45,293 nt of DNA, from positions 1-45,293 of the forward strand of contig JARLIR010000139.1 in the NCBI GenBank assembly GCA_031291635.1, given 5' to 3'. The position numbers and the translations under genes are program-made. Shown here in pieces: positions 9,564 to 18,139 of this stretch. Source of the DNA: Rhizomicrobium sp. Its GTDB lineage: Bacteria > Pseudomonadota > Alphaproteobacteria > Micropepsales > Micropepsaceae. The first letter of the stretch is position 1, and each line of letters begins with the position of its first letter. The notes below the pieces were generated by a model. The model did no database searches. It was not told the DNA's origin and saw nothing but the letters and a program-made list of their open reading frames with translations.

Positions 9564-9596
9564 TGGCGAGGCGCGCAATCGCCTCGCCATTTTTTT
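9564..9596 (+). terminator. Strong plus-strand terminator without an upstream gene
   Basis: The stem TGGCGAGGCG/CGCCTCGCCA with loop CGCAAT is followed by seven T on the plus strand. Flanking genes are both on the minus strand, and on that strand no U-tract would follow the hairpin. It could end a small RNA starting near the palindrome at 9439, or stop antisense transcription into GH74. Confidence 0.75.
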
Positions 9597-9618
9597 GCCA
9601 ATGGTATCATAGCTGTCG

Positions 9619-11865
9619 TTAGTGGCGCGGCTCACCGAGCACTATGCCGCGTCCGTCCGTCGCCACATAAACCCGGCCGAACACATTCTTGTCGGCAGCG
9701 ATACGGCGGAAGGCACGGAAATATTCGTGGCTTGCGTCATTGATCCGCGTCCAGCTCTTGGCGTCATCCAGCGATTGCCAGATCGCAGTAACACTGTCCT
9801 TGGTGCCGATAGCGTAAATAGCCATGTTGGGACGACCCGGCGCGGCTTTGCCGAAGTCCAAATGGCTGATCTTCAAGCCGGTCGCACTGATGGCAAAATG
9901 CTTGCCGCCATCGGTGGAGTGATAGAGCTGGCCTTGCGCATTGAGCCACAGATCGCCCTGCTTTTTCGGCGTCGCATAAAGCGCTTGCACGCCTTCACGG
10001 CGTTTGGGCTCGTCGGCTTTGATGTCAGCGGGTAGGCCCGTGGTGCCCAAGGGACGGAAATTGCGAGCGCCATCTGTGCTCACCCTGACAACGGCGTTGT
10101 CGAAATCCATCGCATAGAAGCGCTTGCCATCGAAGCGGTCGGGTACGATCCAGCCGTGATGGGCGGGTAGGCCCTTTACTTTGCTCCAATGGGCGCCGCG
10201 GTCATCGCTCAGAACCGGCTCGGGTGTCATCACCACAAAGGTTTTGCCATCGGCCGAGACCACGATATTGGCGTCGATATAGGGATCGCCGTAATTGTAG
10301 CCGAGCTTGTCGTCGGGAATTTCCGTGTAGCCGGCCGGAAGCGGCGCTTTGAGCGGAGCCCAGGTTGCGCCGAAATCGGTGGAGTAGGCCAGAGAATAAG
10401 ACGGCTTGTTATGTTGCGAGCGGGTACCGCTACGCACAATCACATTCGGCGCGGCTTCGGCATAGTCGATGGTGTTGGTGTTGGTGAACATCGGATTCGC
10501 GGTGATCGGCATGGATTGCGCCAGGTCGGCATGCACGAAGCCGCCGATATCGCCGAACCCTGAAATCAGCGACACGCCTTTTGCCGGGCTGGTCAGCGTG
10601 ATGACAGCGGTCTGCTCGACGCCCTCCACCCAAGGCGTCCACACCATCGCGGTTTTCTTGTCGGCATTGAGGAGCTGATGGCTGCCATAAATGGTCGCCC
10701 CCGTGGTGTAGCCGATATGGCCGGAATCAAACGGATCGATGGCGAGACCGGTAATCCACCAGCCGAAATCGGCTTGCTTTTCGCCCCAATAGAGGAAGGG
10801 CACAGAGGAGACATCGCGTGTGCTTAAGGCGCGCACATCCTGCCAAGTGCTGCCGCCGTCGGTGGAGCGGAAGATGGTGTCGCCGCCCGGGCGATAGCTC
10901 GACGCAACCACCAGCGTGTCGGTCTTTTGGCGGTCTAGCGACAGGCCGATGAAGCCGCCATTGGGCTGGGGCAGGACGCGCTCGGGCGTGATATTGGTCC
11001 AGGCAGTCTTTGAAGTGTCCAACTTAAATACCGCGCCATCCTTTAAGCCATATGGCCCGGGATGATCGGTATAGGTGATATAAAGCACGCCCTTGGCATC
11101 AAGCTGCGCCTGTTCCGGCAGCAAGGTCGCGGCCGGTTCGCCTTTAACCGGCGCCCAACTTTTGCCAGCGTCGTTTGAGCGATAGAGATGATGCTCACCG
11201 GGATCAGCGACGCCCACAAAAATGGTCGAGGAGCCGGTCCCGGCTTTGCCACTTTTGGGATCGAAGACCACGAAGGCGAGGCCGGTATGTGGCGGGGCAT
11301 TGGGGGGCGAGAGGCCAAGCCCGGCATAGGGAAAGCTCGCCACTTTGCTCCACGTCTTGCCGTGATCAGTGGAGCGCTGCAAACCATCATAACGCGATCC
11401 GAAATAGAGTATGGAGGTATCGTTGGGATCGACGGCGAGGCGTTCACCGACGGCGCGACCCTCTTCATTGCCGCCCATGCGAAACGCGACCGGCACCACA
11501 TCCCATTTGTTGCCGCGATTGTTGGAGCGCAGAATGGCCGCGGGAAAGCTGTGATAGGCCCCCACTGCCGCATAAACCGTGTTGGGATCAACAGGGTCGG
11601 GGGCGATGCTTTCGACACCCCGCAAATTGGCGTCGGGCTGATCATCTTGCAGGGGTAACCAGCGCTGCGCTTTGTCGTCCCAGCGATAAATGCCGCCCAT
11701 GTCGGAGCGCAAATAGGCCAAGCCCCTTTCGAGCGGGCTGAAGATGAGGCCAGGCATATAGCCGCCGCCTCCGACCTTCACATTGCGCCATGTATAATCC
11801 GAAGCCCCAGCACGGCCGACCGTCAGCAACAGAGCGGCAAGGAAAAAGGCAGCAATTCGCGCCAT
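9619..11865 (-). CDS. GH74 endo-xyloglucanase-type protein
   Basis: A 748-residue protein with a Sec signal (MARIAAFFLAALLLTVGRAGAS) and the two seven-bladed propellers expected for GH74. BNR-like repeats such as RSTDHGKTW, RSNDAGKSW and RSTDGGSTW recur through it. Probable catalytic aspartates are Asp55 in RSDMGGIYRWD and Asp377 in the AIDPFDSG segment that precedes TTGATIYGSHQ. GH74 enzymes cut the beta-1,4-glucan backbone of xyloglucan, endo- or exo-acting depending on loops not judged here. No carbohydrate-binding module is appended. The start at 11865 is supported by GGGAG about 10 bases upstream. It diverges from GH95 across an 88-base spacer carrying one copy of the locus motif. Confidence 0.93.
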   Translation of the reverse strand: MARIAAFFLAALLLTVGRAGASDYTWRNVKVGGGGYMPGLIFSPLERGLAYLRSDMGGIYRWDDKAQRWLPLQDDQPDANLRGVESIAPDPVDPNTVYAAVGAYHSFPAAILRSNNRGNKWDVVPVAFRMGGNEEGRAVGERLAVDPNDTSILYFGSRYDGLQRSTDHGKTWSKVASFPYAGLGLSPPNAPPHTGLAFVVFDPKSGKAGTGSSTIFVGVADPGEHHLYRSNDAGKSWAPVKGEPAATLLPEQAQLDAKGVLYITYTDHPGPYGLKDGAVFKLDTSKTAWTNITPERVLPQPNGGFIGLSLDRQKTDTLVVASSYRPGGDTIFRSTDGGSTWQDVRALSTRDVSSVPFLYWGEKQADFGWWITGLAIDPFDSGHIGYTTGATIYGSHQLLNADKKTAMVWTPWVEGVEQTAVITLTSPAKGVSLISGFGDIGGFVHADLAQSMPITANPMFTNTNTIDYAEAAPNVIVRSGTRSQHNKPSYSLAYSTDFGATWAPLKAPLPAGYTEIPDDKLGYNYGDPYIDANIVVSADGKTFVVMTPEPVLSDDRGAHWSKVKGLPAHHGWIVPDRFDGKRFYAMDFDNAVVRVSTDGARNFRPLGTTGLPADIKADEPKRREGVQALYATPKKQGDLWLNAQGQLYHSTDGGKHFAISATGLKISHLDFGKAAPGRPNMAIYAIGTKDSVTAIWQSLDDAKSWTRINDASHEYFRAFRRIAADKNVFGRVYVATDGRGIVLGEPRH

Positions 11866-11906
11866 TGATAGGGGTCTCCCAGGTGGTCTTTCTTTTTGCC
11901 CGCATT

Positions 11907-11920
11907 AAATCATATAAATT
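11907..11920. promoter_or_regulatory. AT-rich locus motif between GH74 and GH95
   Basis: The plus strand reads AAATCATATAAATT; the reverse strand ATTTATATGATTT matches the element upstream of the symporter, AKR and cysteine-repeat genes. It lies 34 bases before the GH95 start and 42 before the GH74 start, so it could control both. An alternative is that TATAAAT is simply a -10 box for GH95. Confidence 0.5.
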
Positions 11921-11953
11921 GCGCGCCGACGCAATGCACTTTGGAGTGACTGG

Positions 11954-14344
11954 ATGCGATCCCTGTTTGTGGTGCTTTGTCTCAGCATGTTTGTGGCCGC
12001 GTCCTGCGATGCTTCGCCCCCCGCAAACACGACGCTTTGGTACGACAAGCCAGCCGCCGATTGGGAACATGAAGGCCTGCCGATCGGCAACGGGGCTCTG
12101 GGCGCCATGATCACCGGTGGTGTGGCGACCGATACCATCCAGTTCAATGAGAAATCCCTTTGGACAGGTGGGCCGGGCTCGCCGGGCTATGACATGGGGC
12201 TCCCAGCGGAATCGCAACAGGCCAAGGTGGCGAAGGTACAGGCGTTGTTGAACGCCAAGGTGAAGGCGTCACCAGAGGAGGTCGCTGCGATCTTGGGCCA
12301 CCCCATCACCGGCTATGGCGATTATCAGAGCTTCGGCGAGTTGAAGTTGCGCTTTACTGAGGCGCCGGTCACAGCCTATCGTCGCGCGCTCGACATTGGC
12401 CAGGCGCTGTCCAGCGTCGCTTATGAAGCGGGCGGCGTCGCCTATCGCCGCGACTATTTTGCCTCTTACCCGGGCGGTGTCATTGTGGTGCGCCTGTCGG
12501 CCAACCGGCGCGGCAAGATTGCTTTCACCGCCTCGTTGAACGCCCCTGATAATCGCAGCGTGACGGTTTCGGCCCGCGACGGGCGCATCACCGAGTCGGG
12601 TGCGCTGAAAGACAACGGCTTGCGCTACGAAGCGCAAGTGCAGGTCGTCGTGAAAGGCGGTACGCGTCGCGATAATAATGATGGCAGCGTGACGGTTTCC
12701 GGTGCGGATAGCGCTGTGCTGATTTTGGCGGCGGCCACCAACTACGCCCCCCATTATCCCGATTACCGCGGCGACAATCCGCATAGGGCGCTCACGACCA
12801 AACTGCGCACGGCGGCAGGGCAGGGCTATGCCAAACTGTTTGCCGCCCATGAGCGCGATTACCGTGCCTTGTTTGATCGCGTCGCTCTCAACTTAGGTGG
12901 AGTTCTCCCCAATCAGCCCATGAATGCGGTGGTCGCCGCTTATGGCAAAACCGATGCCGCCGCCGACCGGGCGCTGGAAGCACTTTATTTTCAATATGGC
13001 CGCTATTTGCTGCTGGCCTCGTCGCGGCAGGGATCGCTGCCCGCCAACCTGCAAGGGGTGTGGAACCCCAGCGCCACGCCGCCGTGGAACGACGACTATC
13101 ACGTCAACATCAATCTGCAGATGAACTACTGGCTGGCCGATTCAACCAATCTGTCGGAAGCTGGCGCGCCGTTTTACGATTTCGTCGATAGCTTGGTGCC
13201 GCCCGGCCATGTCAGCGCCGAACGCTTCTTTCGCAGCAAAGGTTGGACGGTGTTTCTCAACACCAATACCTGGGGCTTTACCGGCGTGATCGCCTGGCCA
13301 ACGGCATTTTGGCAACCAGAAGCCGGTGCTTGGCTCGCCTCGCAATATTTCGATCATTACCGATTCAGCCAGGACAAAGTGTTTCTCAAGACCCGCGCCT
13401 ATCCGGTTATGAAAGGCGCCGCCCAGCTGTGGTTGGATGCGCTTGTCAGCGATCCGCGCGACGGCACACTCGTGGTCTCACCCAGCTATTCACCGGAACA
13501 CGGGCCATTCTCGGCGGGCGGCGCGATGGCACAACAGATCGTATACGGACTATTCGGCGACACCGCCGAGGCGGCAAGGCTCGTTGGCGACAACAACTTT
13601 GCCGACAAGCTCGATACGGCGCGTGAAAAACTCGATCCCGGCCTTCGTATCGGCCACTTTGGTCAATTGATGGAGTGGAAAGAAGATTGGGACGATCCCA
13701 AAGACGAGCATCGCCACACGTCTCATCTTTATGCTCTGCATCCCGGCCACCAGATTTCGCCGCTCACGACGCCGCAATGGTCCGCGGCGGCTAAGATCAC
13801 GCTGGCCGCGCGCGGCGACAGCACGACCAGCCATGGCGAGGCTGGTACCGGCTGGAGCAAAGCGTGGAAGGCCAATTTCTGGGCCCGGCTTTATGATGGC
13901 GATCACGCCCATCTGTTGTTGGCGCAGCTTCTCAAAGAAAACGCGATGGCCAATCTGTGGGATGCTTATGTTGGCCCGCCATTCCAAATCGACGGCAATT
14001 TCGGTTTCACCGCCGCGGTCGCTGAGATGCTGGTGCAGAGTCAAAACGGCTTTGTCGACATCCTGCCTGCGCTACCAAAGGCCTGGGCTGACGGCAGCGT
14101 GCAGGGACTTAAGGCGCGTGGTGACATCACCGTCGACCTCACCTGGAAGAACGGCAGCCTGCAAACGGCGCGGCTGTGCGCGGGTCATGATGGTCCTATC
14201 CAGCTGCGTTCACCGCTCCTGGCGAGGGCATTCACGCTGGTCGACCTCGCAACGCAAAAGCCGGTCGCCGTAACCGGCACAGGCGAGCGTCGGAACTTTG
14301 AGGCTAAGCGAGAGGGGCGCTATGAGCTGCGTCTTCAGCCGTAA
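11954..14344 (+). CDS. GH95 alpha-L-fucosidase-type enzyme
   Basis: A 796-residue enzyme with an N-terminal export signal ending near VAASCDAS; the Cys gives a weak possible lipobox. An N-terminal sandwich begins LWYDKPAADWEHEGLPIGNGALGAM, the GH95 signature. The alpha/alpha-barrel carries VNINLQMNYW (Asn385 and Asn387), SPSYSPEHGPFS (Glu515) and FQIDGNFGFTAA (Asp680); these match the Asn/Asn, Glu and Asp catalytic set described for bifidobacterial GH95. The reaction is inverting hydrolysis of alpha-1,2-linked L-fucose, here probably from the galactosyl side chain of xyloglucan. Some GH95 members prefer L-galactose. GGAG lies seven bases before the ATG. It is followed by a 570-base regulatory region for receptor 2. 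Confidence 0.93.
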   Translation: MRSLFVVLCLSMFVAASCDASPPANTTLWYDKPAADWEHEGLPIGNGALGAMITGGVATDTIQFNEKSLWTGGPGSPGYDMGLPAESQQAKVAKVQALLNAKVKASPEEVAAILGHPITGYGDYQSFGELKLRFTEAPVTAYRRALDIGQALSSVAYEAGGVAYRRDYFASYPGGVIVVRLSANRRGKIAFTASLNAPDNRSVTVSARDGRITESGALKDNGLRYEAQVQVVVKGGTRRDNNDGSVTVSGADSAVLILAAATNYAPHYPDYRGDNPHRALTTKLRTAAGQGYAKLFAAHERDYRALFDRVALNLGGVLPNQPMNAVVAAYGKTDAAADRALEALYFQYGRYLLLASSRQGSLPANLQGVWNPSATPPWNDDYHVNINLQMNYWLADSTNLSEAGAPFYDFVDSLVPPGHVSAERFFRSKGWTVFLNTNTWGFTGVIAWPTAFWQPEAGAWLASQYFDHYRFSQDKVFLKTRAYPVMKGAAQLWLDALVSDPRDGTLVVSPSYSPEHGPFSAGGAMAQQIVYGLFGDTAEAARLVGDNNFADKLDTAREKLDPGLRIGHFGQLMEWKEDWDDPKDEHRHTSHLYALHPGHQISPLTTPQWSAAAKITLAARGDSTTSHGEAGTGWSKAWKANFWARLYDGDHAHLLLAQLLKENAMANLWDAYVGPPFQIDGNFGFTAAVAEMLVQSQNGFVDILPALPKAWADGSVQGLKARGDITVDLTWKNGSLQTARLCAGHDGPIQLRSPLLARAFTLVDLATQKPVAVTGTGERRNFEAKREGRYELRLQP

Positions 14345-14491
14345 AGTCCCATCACTTTTCATCTGCTCGGTTGGCCGTGCGAGGGTGAAATGCGTTCACG
14401 GCGCCCCATGGCAATTTGGCGAATAAAGCCTCTTGGTTGTATTCTGGTCACCTAAACGAAAAACGCGAACGGCTCCTATTTTGTCGAAATA

Positions 14492-14510
14492 GCATTTGTA
14501 TAACAAATGC
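14492..14510. promoter_or_regulatory. Perfect palindrome matching the FadR/GntR operator pattern
   Basis: GCATTTGTATAACAAATGC is an 8-bp perfect inverted repeat with an ATA spacer. Its core TTGTATAACAA fits TNGTNNNACNA, the pattern known for FadR-subfamily GntR regulators, and two such regulators are encoded nearby. A TTGACT (14511-14516) directly abuts it and could be the -35 box of the receptor 2 promoter, so binding would block RNA polymerase. Confidence 0.65.
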
Positions 14511-14607
14511 TTGACTATTGTTTTGCGAGTGAAACGCACGTGCTGTGGTGCGGTTTTTTTAGCGCACTTAGCGAAATATGGCGATTGTGGCGACGGTGTG
14601 TCTTGTC

Positions 14608-14620
14608 GGTAAGCGCTTCC
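14608..14620. promoter_or_regulatory. LacI/GalR-type operator candidate upstream of receptor 2
   Basis: GGTAAGCGCTTCC contains the AAGCGCTT palindrome with central CpG typical of LacI-family operators. The same GGTAAGCGCT core occurs at 24864 and 30210. No LacI-family gene is in the window, so the regulator would act from elsewhere. Confidence 0.5.
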
Positions 14621-14829
14621 CATGTTAGCGCCTATAGTGTTGGAGTTACTTGCACTTAGTCGGGTTTCGAAATCTGAGGTGCAGCACTCCGGCGAACTGT
14701 CCTGGTGCTTTCGGTTCGGTATCAAGCGTTCTTGTTTGAGGGATGACACCGATGGTCATCCTTCGTCTGATCGGGGTTTGATGCTTCCGCGCCCGAGGCT
14801 CTTTGGCAGTTGAACAGTAGGTGTACGAA

Positions 14830-14849
14830 TTATCCGATCAATCGGATAA
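14830..14849. repeat. Perfect 9-bp inverted repeat in receptor 2 leader
   Basis: TTATCCGATCAATCGGATAA is a perfect inverted repeat with a 2-base centre. As DNA it could be an operator. As RNA the two-base centre is too small for a closed loop, so some pairs would open. It lies 66 bases before the chosen receptor start. Confidence 0.6.
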
Positions 14850-14858
14850 GTGCGAAAT

Positions 14859-14891
14859 CGGCGGAAACGCCGTCAAACAGGCGGGAACGCC
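14859..14891 (+). promoter_or_regulatory. Two tandem tetraloop hairpins ahead of receptor 2 ribosome site
   Basis: CGGCG-GAAA-CGCCG (14859-14872) and GGCG-GGAA-CGCC (14880-14891) would form two consecutive GNRA-type or GNRA-like tetraloop hairpins in the leader RNA, ending 14 bases before the GGGAGGG ribosome site. The leader of receptor 1 also has two hairpins at the same place. Possible roles are mRNA stability or translation control; this is inference. Confidence 0.5.
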
Positions 14892-14915
14892 GAAGCAATA
14901 AATTGGGAGGGCATC

Positions 14916-17900
14916 GTGAAAAGATACGTGCAATTGAAGAGCGTACTGTTGGGCGGCGCATCGCTGATGGCCGTTGGCGTTTTTGCGCTACCGGCTGTTG
15001 CTGCGGACCAGCAGGTCGAGACCATCACGGTCACCGGCATTCGTGCTGCCATGCAGTCGGCGCAGAACATCAAACAGAATTCGGACCAAGTGGTGGACTC
15101 CATCACGGCGGTCGATATCGGCGCTTTGCCGGACCGCGACGTAGCCGATGCGCTGCAGCGCATTCCTGGCGTGACTCTGGTGCGCACCGACCAAACGCGC
15201 GATCCGGTCCGTTATGGCGGCACTGGCTCGAGCGTGTCCATCCGTGGTCTGGCTTGGTCCCAGTCGCTCACCAACGGTCGTGACGTTTTCTCGTCTGCCA
15301 ACGGTCGTGGCCTCAGCTTCGGAGACGTGTCGGCGGATCTTCTGACCGGCGTCGATGTCTATAAGAATCCCAATGCCAAGCAGATCGAAGGCGGCGTTGG
15401 CGGCACGGTCGACTTGCGCACCCGCAAGCCGTTCGATCAGGACGGTCAGCTGATTGCTGTCGGTGGCGACTACACATGGTCGATGTTGAATAAGCGCCTG
15501 TCGCCGTCTGTGAACGGGCTTTACAGCAACCGCTGGAGCACCCCGATCGGCGAAATCGGCCTCCTGGTGTCAGCCGACTGGCAGGATCAGCGAAATCGCG
15601 TCAACGCGGTCTCGAAGTCTGAATATTACTGCGTCGACTTCACCGGCGCGAATGCCACCGGTTCGGCGGCATGCGATAGCGAAGACCTGAAGAACTCCTC
15701 CGGCGTCAATCAGAAGGGCTACGTTCCCGGTGCCCTCGGCCCACGTCAGGTCGATTGGCAGCAGCAGCGTTTCGCCACCGACATCGTTCTGCAGTGGCGT
15801 CCGAGCGAAAAGACTGAGATCACCATCGAAGCACTGAATGCTTCGGCGAACCTGAACGATCTCGAACACACCATGTTGTTCTATCCCGATAAGGGCAACG
15901 ATACCGCGGCCTGTTCGACGGTCACGTCGGGCGCTTGCGGCTACAAGTTCGATGCCCAAGGGACCTGGACCGGCGGCGAATTCAAGAATGCTTGGACTCA
16001 ATATGACACCCGCGTCGGCAAGCATCATGATCGCACCACCGATCTGTCGGCCAACGCCAAATACACACCCACCGACAATTTGACCTTCACGGCTGACGCC
16101 CAGTTCGTGGAATCGATGGCGACCAACTACTCGATGACGGGCTTCACCAACAATTCGGTGCCCGACATCAGCTTCGACTACTCGGGTAGCTCGCCGACAT
16201 TCAACTTGATCAAGCCCAATGACACCACTGTTACCAATACCGGTATCGACGCTGTCATGGACCACATGGAATACAACGTCGCGCATGCCTTCTCGTATCG
16301 CGCCGATGCCCAGTGGACCAATGGCGACAAGTCGAGTTGGCTGAAGGGGATCTCGGCTGGCTTCCGCGGTGAGAACAAGCTCTCCATTCTGCGCCAGACT
16401 GGCTACGGCTGGGAAGGCAGTGGCATGTGGTGGGGCTATATGCCGGGCGAAGAGAAGGTGCTCAATACCTTCAACTTCGGCGGCCTCTTGGGTAACACGG
16501 GCCTTTCGGCTGTCATGTGGAATCCCAATGTCCTGAACAAAGACTCCCAATATGTCGTCAAGACGATTGCGGCGGCAATCCCGGCCACCAGCCCGACGAC
16601 CTATGCCACCAACGCTGGTTGCACGGGCCCCGACGTCTACTGCCTCAAAATGTATAGCGCCTTGAATCCTGCCGCTGACGATCAGGATGCCGGCATCAAC
16701 CCGGTTAAAGAAAATATCCTGTCCGGCTATGTCATGGCCGACTTTGGCCACGACAGCTTCCTTGGCTTTGACGTTCCGATCGATGGCAACATCGGTGTCC
16801 GTATCGTCAACACCCAGGACAACATCGCGGCCGGCAAGTTGGCGATCCCGGCCATCACGCAGACTTGCGCCATTGGTCCGCAAACGGTGAATGGCGTCTC
16901 CTTCACGGTTCCGACTGGTGGCTGTAACGATCTGCTCGGCGCGATTGCCTATGCTGGCACAGCAGCAGGCGCATCCTATGTTCTGCCCGCAGTCAGCAAC
17001 TCCTACACGGACGTCACGCCGAGCTTCAACATCCGGGCTCACCTTTCGGATACGTTGCAGGTTCGCGCAGCCTACTCGCAGGCGATCGTCCGTCCGTCCT
17101 TCGACACCATGTACAACTTCGCCAGCGTCGGCTTTAATTTCTACAATCAAGGCTCTGCGCAGGAAGGCACGTTGAAGGCAGGCAGTCTGGGTCAGACCGG
17201 CACCGCCGGTAATCCCTACCTGAAGCCGATGCATGCCCAGCAGTACGACGCCAGCGTCGAGTGGTACTTTGCGCCGACCGGCAGTCTGTCGTTCGCTCTG
17301 TTCCACAAAGACCTGTCGAACTACTTCTATGCTGCGACCCAAGCCCGTGCCATCACCAACCCGGCTTCGGGTAAGACGTCGACGTTCTATGTCACCACCA
17401 CGATGAACGGCGGCGAAGGCAAAGTCGAAGGCTTCGAATTTGCTTATCAGCAGTTCTTCGACTCGCTGCCGGGCGCTTGGAGCGGTCTCGGCACGCAGTT
17501 CAACTACACCAAGATCTACAACAGTGGCGGCCAGAACCAGACCGTCAACGTCTTCGACTCCAACCAAGTGAAAAACCCGAACCAGCACGTCTTGCCGCTT
17601 GAAGGCATGTCGCCCGACAGCGCCAACATCGCGTTGTTGTATGCAAAGTACGGCATTGATGCCCGCCTTGCTTACAACTGGCGTTCGGGTTTCCTGCTGA
17701 CCTCGTCGGCCGCCAACTCCAACCAACCGGAATGGCAGCGCAACTACGGTCAGTTGGACGGGTCGGTCTTCTACTCGTTCCTGGAGCACTACAAAGTCGG
17801 CCTCCAGATGACCAACCTCCTCAACACCACGACCAAGATCGACGTCGGTTACAAGGATAGCGGCATCGGCATCCGCCCCTACGACTGGCTGAATATCGAC

Positions 17901-17936
17901 CAGAAAGTGTCCCTCATTCTCCGCGCCAACTGGTAA
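14916..17936 (+). CDS. TonB-dependent receptor 2 (Caulobacter type)
   Basis: A 1006-residue outer-membrane receptor. I chose GTG at 14916 because GGGAGGG precedes it and a clean signal peptide follows (VKRYVQLKSVLLGGASL, cleavage near PAVAADQQ); an in-frame GTG at 14850 would add 22 residues lacking signal character. The mature protein starts VETITVTGIRAAMQSAQNIKQ, then a plug domain (IGALPDRDVADALQRIPGVTL, DVYKNPNAKQIEGGVGGTVDLRT) and a barrel ending LILRANW. It is a paralogue of receptor 1, sharing plug architecture and the GTG-plus-GGGAGGG start, but lacks the proline-rich cysteine loops. Its substrate is probably a second class of xyloglucan oligosaccharide; this is inferred from context. 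The upstream region is rich in palindromes, suggesting tight control. Confidence 0.95.
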   Translation: MKRYVQLKSVLLGGASLMAVGVFALPAVAADQQVETITVTGIRAAMQSAQNIKQNSDQVVDSITAVDIGALPDRDVADALQRIPGVTLVRTDQTRDPVRYGGTGSSVSIRGLAWSQSLTNGRDVFSSANGRGLSFGDVSADLLTGVDVYKNPNAKQIEGGVGGTVDLRTRKPFDQDGQLIAVGGDYTWSMLNKRLSPSVNGLYSNRWSTPIGEIGLLVSADWQDQRNRVNAVSKSEYYCVDFTGANATGSAACDSEDLKNSSGVNQKGYVPGALGPRQVDWQQQRFATDIVLQWRPSEKTEITIEALNASANLNDLEHTMLFYPDKGNDTAACSTVTSGACGYKFDAQGTWTGGEFKNAWTQYDTRVGKHHDRTTDLSANAKYTPTDNLTFTADAQFVESMATNYSMTGFTNNSVPDISFDYSGSSPTFNLIKPNDTTVTNTGIDAVMDHMEYNVAHAFSYRADAQWTNGDKSSWLKGISAGFRGENKLSILRQTGYGWEGSGMWWGYMPGEEKVLNTFNFGGLLGNTGLSAVMWNPNVLNKDSQYVVKTIAAAIPATSPTTYATNAGCTGPDVYCLKMYSALNPAADDQDAGINPVKENILSGYVMADFGHDSFLGFDVPIDGNIGVRIVNTQDNIAAGKLAIPAITQTCAIGPQTVNGVSFTVPTGGCNDLLGAIAYAGTAAGASYVLPAVSNSYTDVTPSFNIRAHLSDTLQVRAAYSQAIVRPSFDTMYNFASVGFNFYNQGSAQEGTLKAGSLGQTGTAGNPYLKPMHAQQYDASVEWYFAPTGSLSFALFHKDLSNYFYAATQARAITNPASGKTSTFYVTTTMNGGEGKVEGFEFAYQQFFDSLPGAWSGLGTQFNYTKIYNSGGQNQTVNVFDSNQVKNPNQHVLPLEGMSPDSANIALLYAKYGIDARLAYNWRSGFLLTSSAANSNQPEWQRNYGQLDGSVFYSFLEHYKVGLQMTNLLNTTTKIDVGYKDSGIGIRPYDWLNIDQKVSLILRANW

Positions 17937-17958
17937 GAGTTTTGAGATCCTAAATGTG

Positions 17959-17991
17959 GCCCTCGGCGGAAACGCCGGGGGCTTTTCTTTT
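17959..17991 (+). terminator. Rho-independent terminator of receptor 2
   Basis: The stem GCCCTCGGCG/CGCCGGGGGC closed by a GAAA tetraloop (17959-17982) is followed by TTTTCTTTT. The apical CGGCGGAAACGCCG is identical to the first leader hairpin of the same gene at 14859-14872. Confidence 0.9.
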
Positions 17992-18095
17992 GCACCGCCC
18001 GCGCCATTTGGCGCAGCGCAATAGTCTGTGAGACACGCGATCTCTTCGCGCTCAGCGCTTGAAAGCGGCGTCTAACCAGTTCAAAGTCGGCGTCG

Positions 18096-18119
18096 AAAGC
18101 GCTGTCATATTAATCATAG
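18096..18119. promoter_or_regulatory. Combined regulatory region before GH35
   Basis: AAAGCGCTG (a weak LacI-type half palindrome) is followed at once by TGTCATATTAATCATAG, a variant of the TCATATAAAT locus motif. Both motif types are thus packed within 45 bases of the GH35 start, as they are upstream of the cysteine-repeat gene at 24846-24876. Confidence 0.45.
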
Positions 18120-18139
18120 AAATAGCGCGAGGAGGAACG

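Larger units (their letters stand above)
9207..9618. other. Intergenic region between GH31-1 start and GH74 end
   Basis: This 412-base region holds the leader of GH31-1 (minus strand), a perfect palindrome at 9439-9457 and, unexpectedly, a strong terminator pointing in the plus direction at 9564-9596 although no plus-strand gene precedes it. No protein-coding frame here looks real. Confidence 0.6.

Noticed and set aside
9525-9743. 72-codon plus-strand frame across the orphan terminator
   Set aside because: The frame runs through the terminator and into GH74 antisense; no ribosome site or family character.
15570-17789. 739-codon open frame antisense to receptor 2
   Set aside because: It mirrors the codon phase of the receptor, which has strong TonB-receptor homology throughout. 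The antisense translation has no family character, no signal and no ribosome site.
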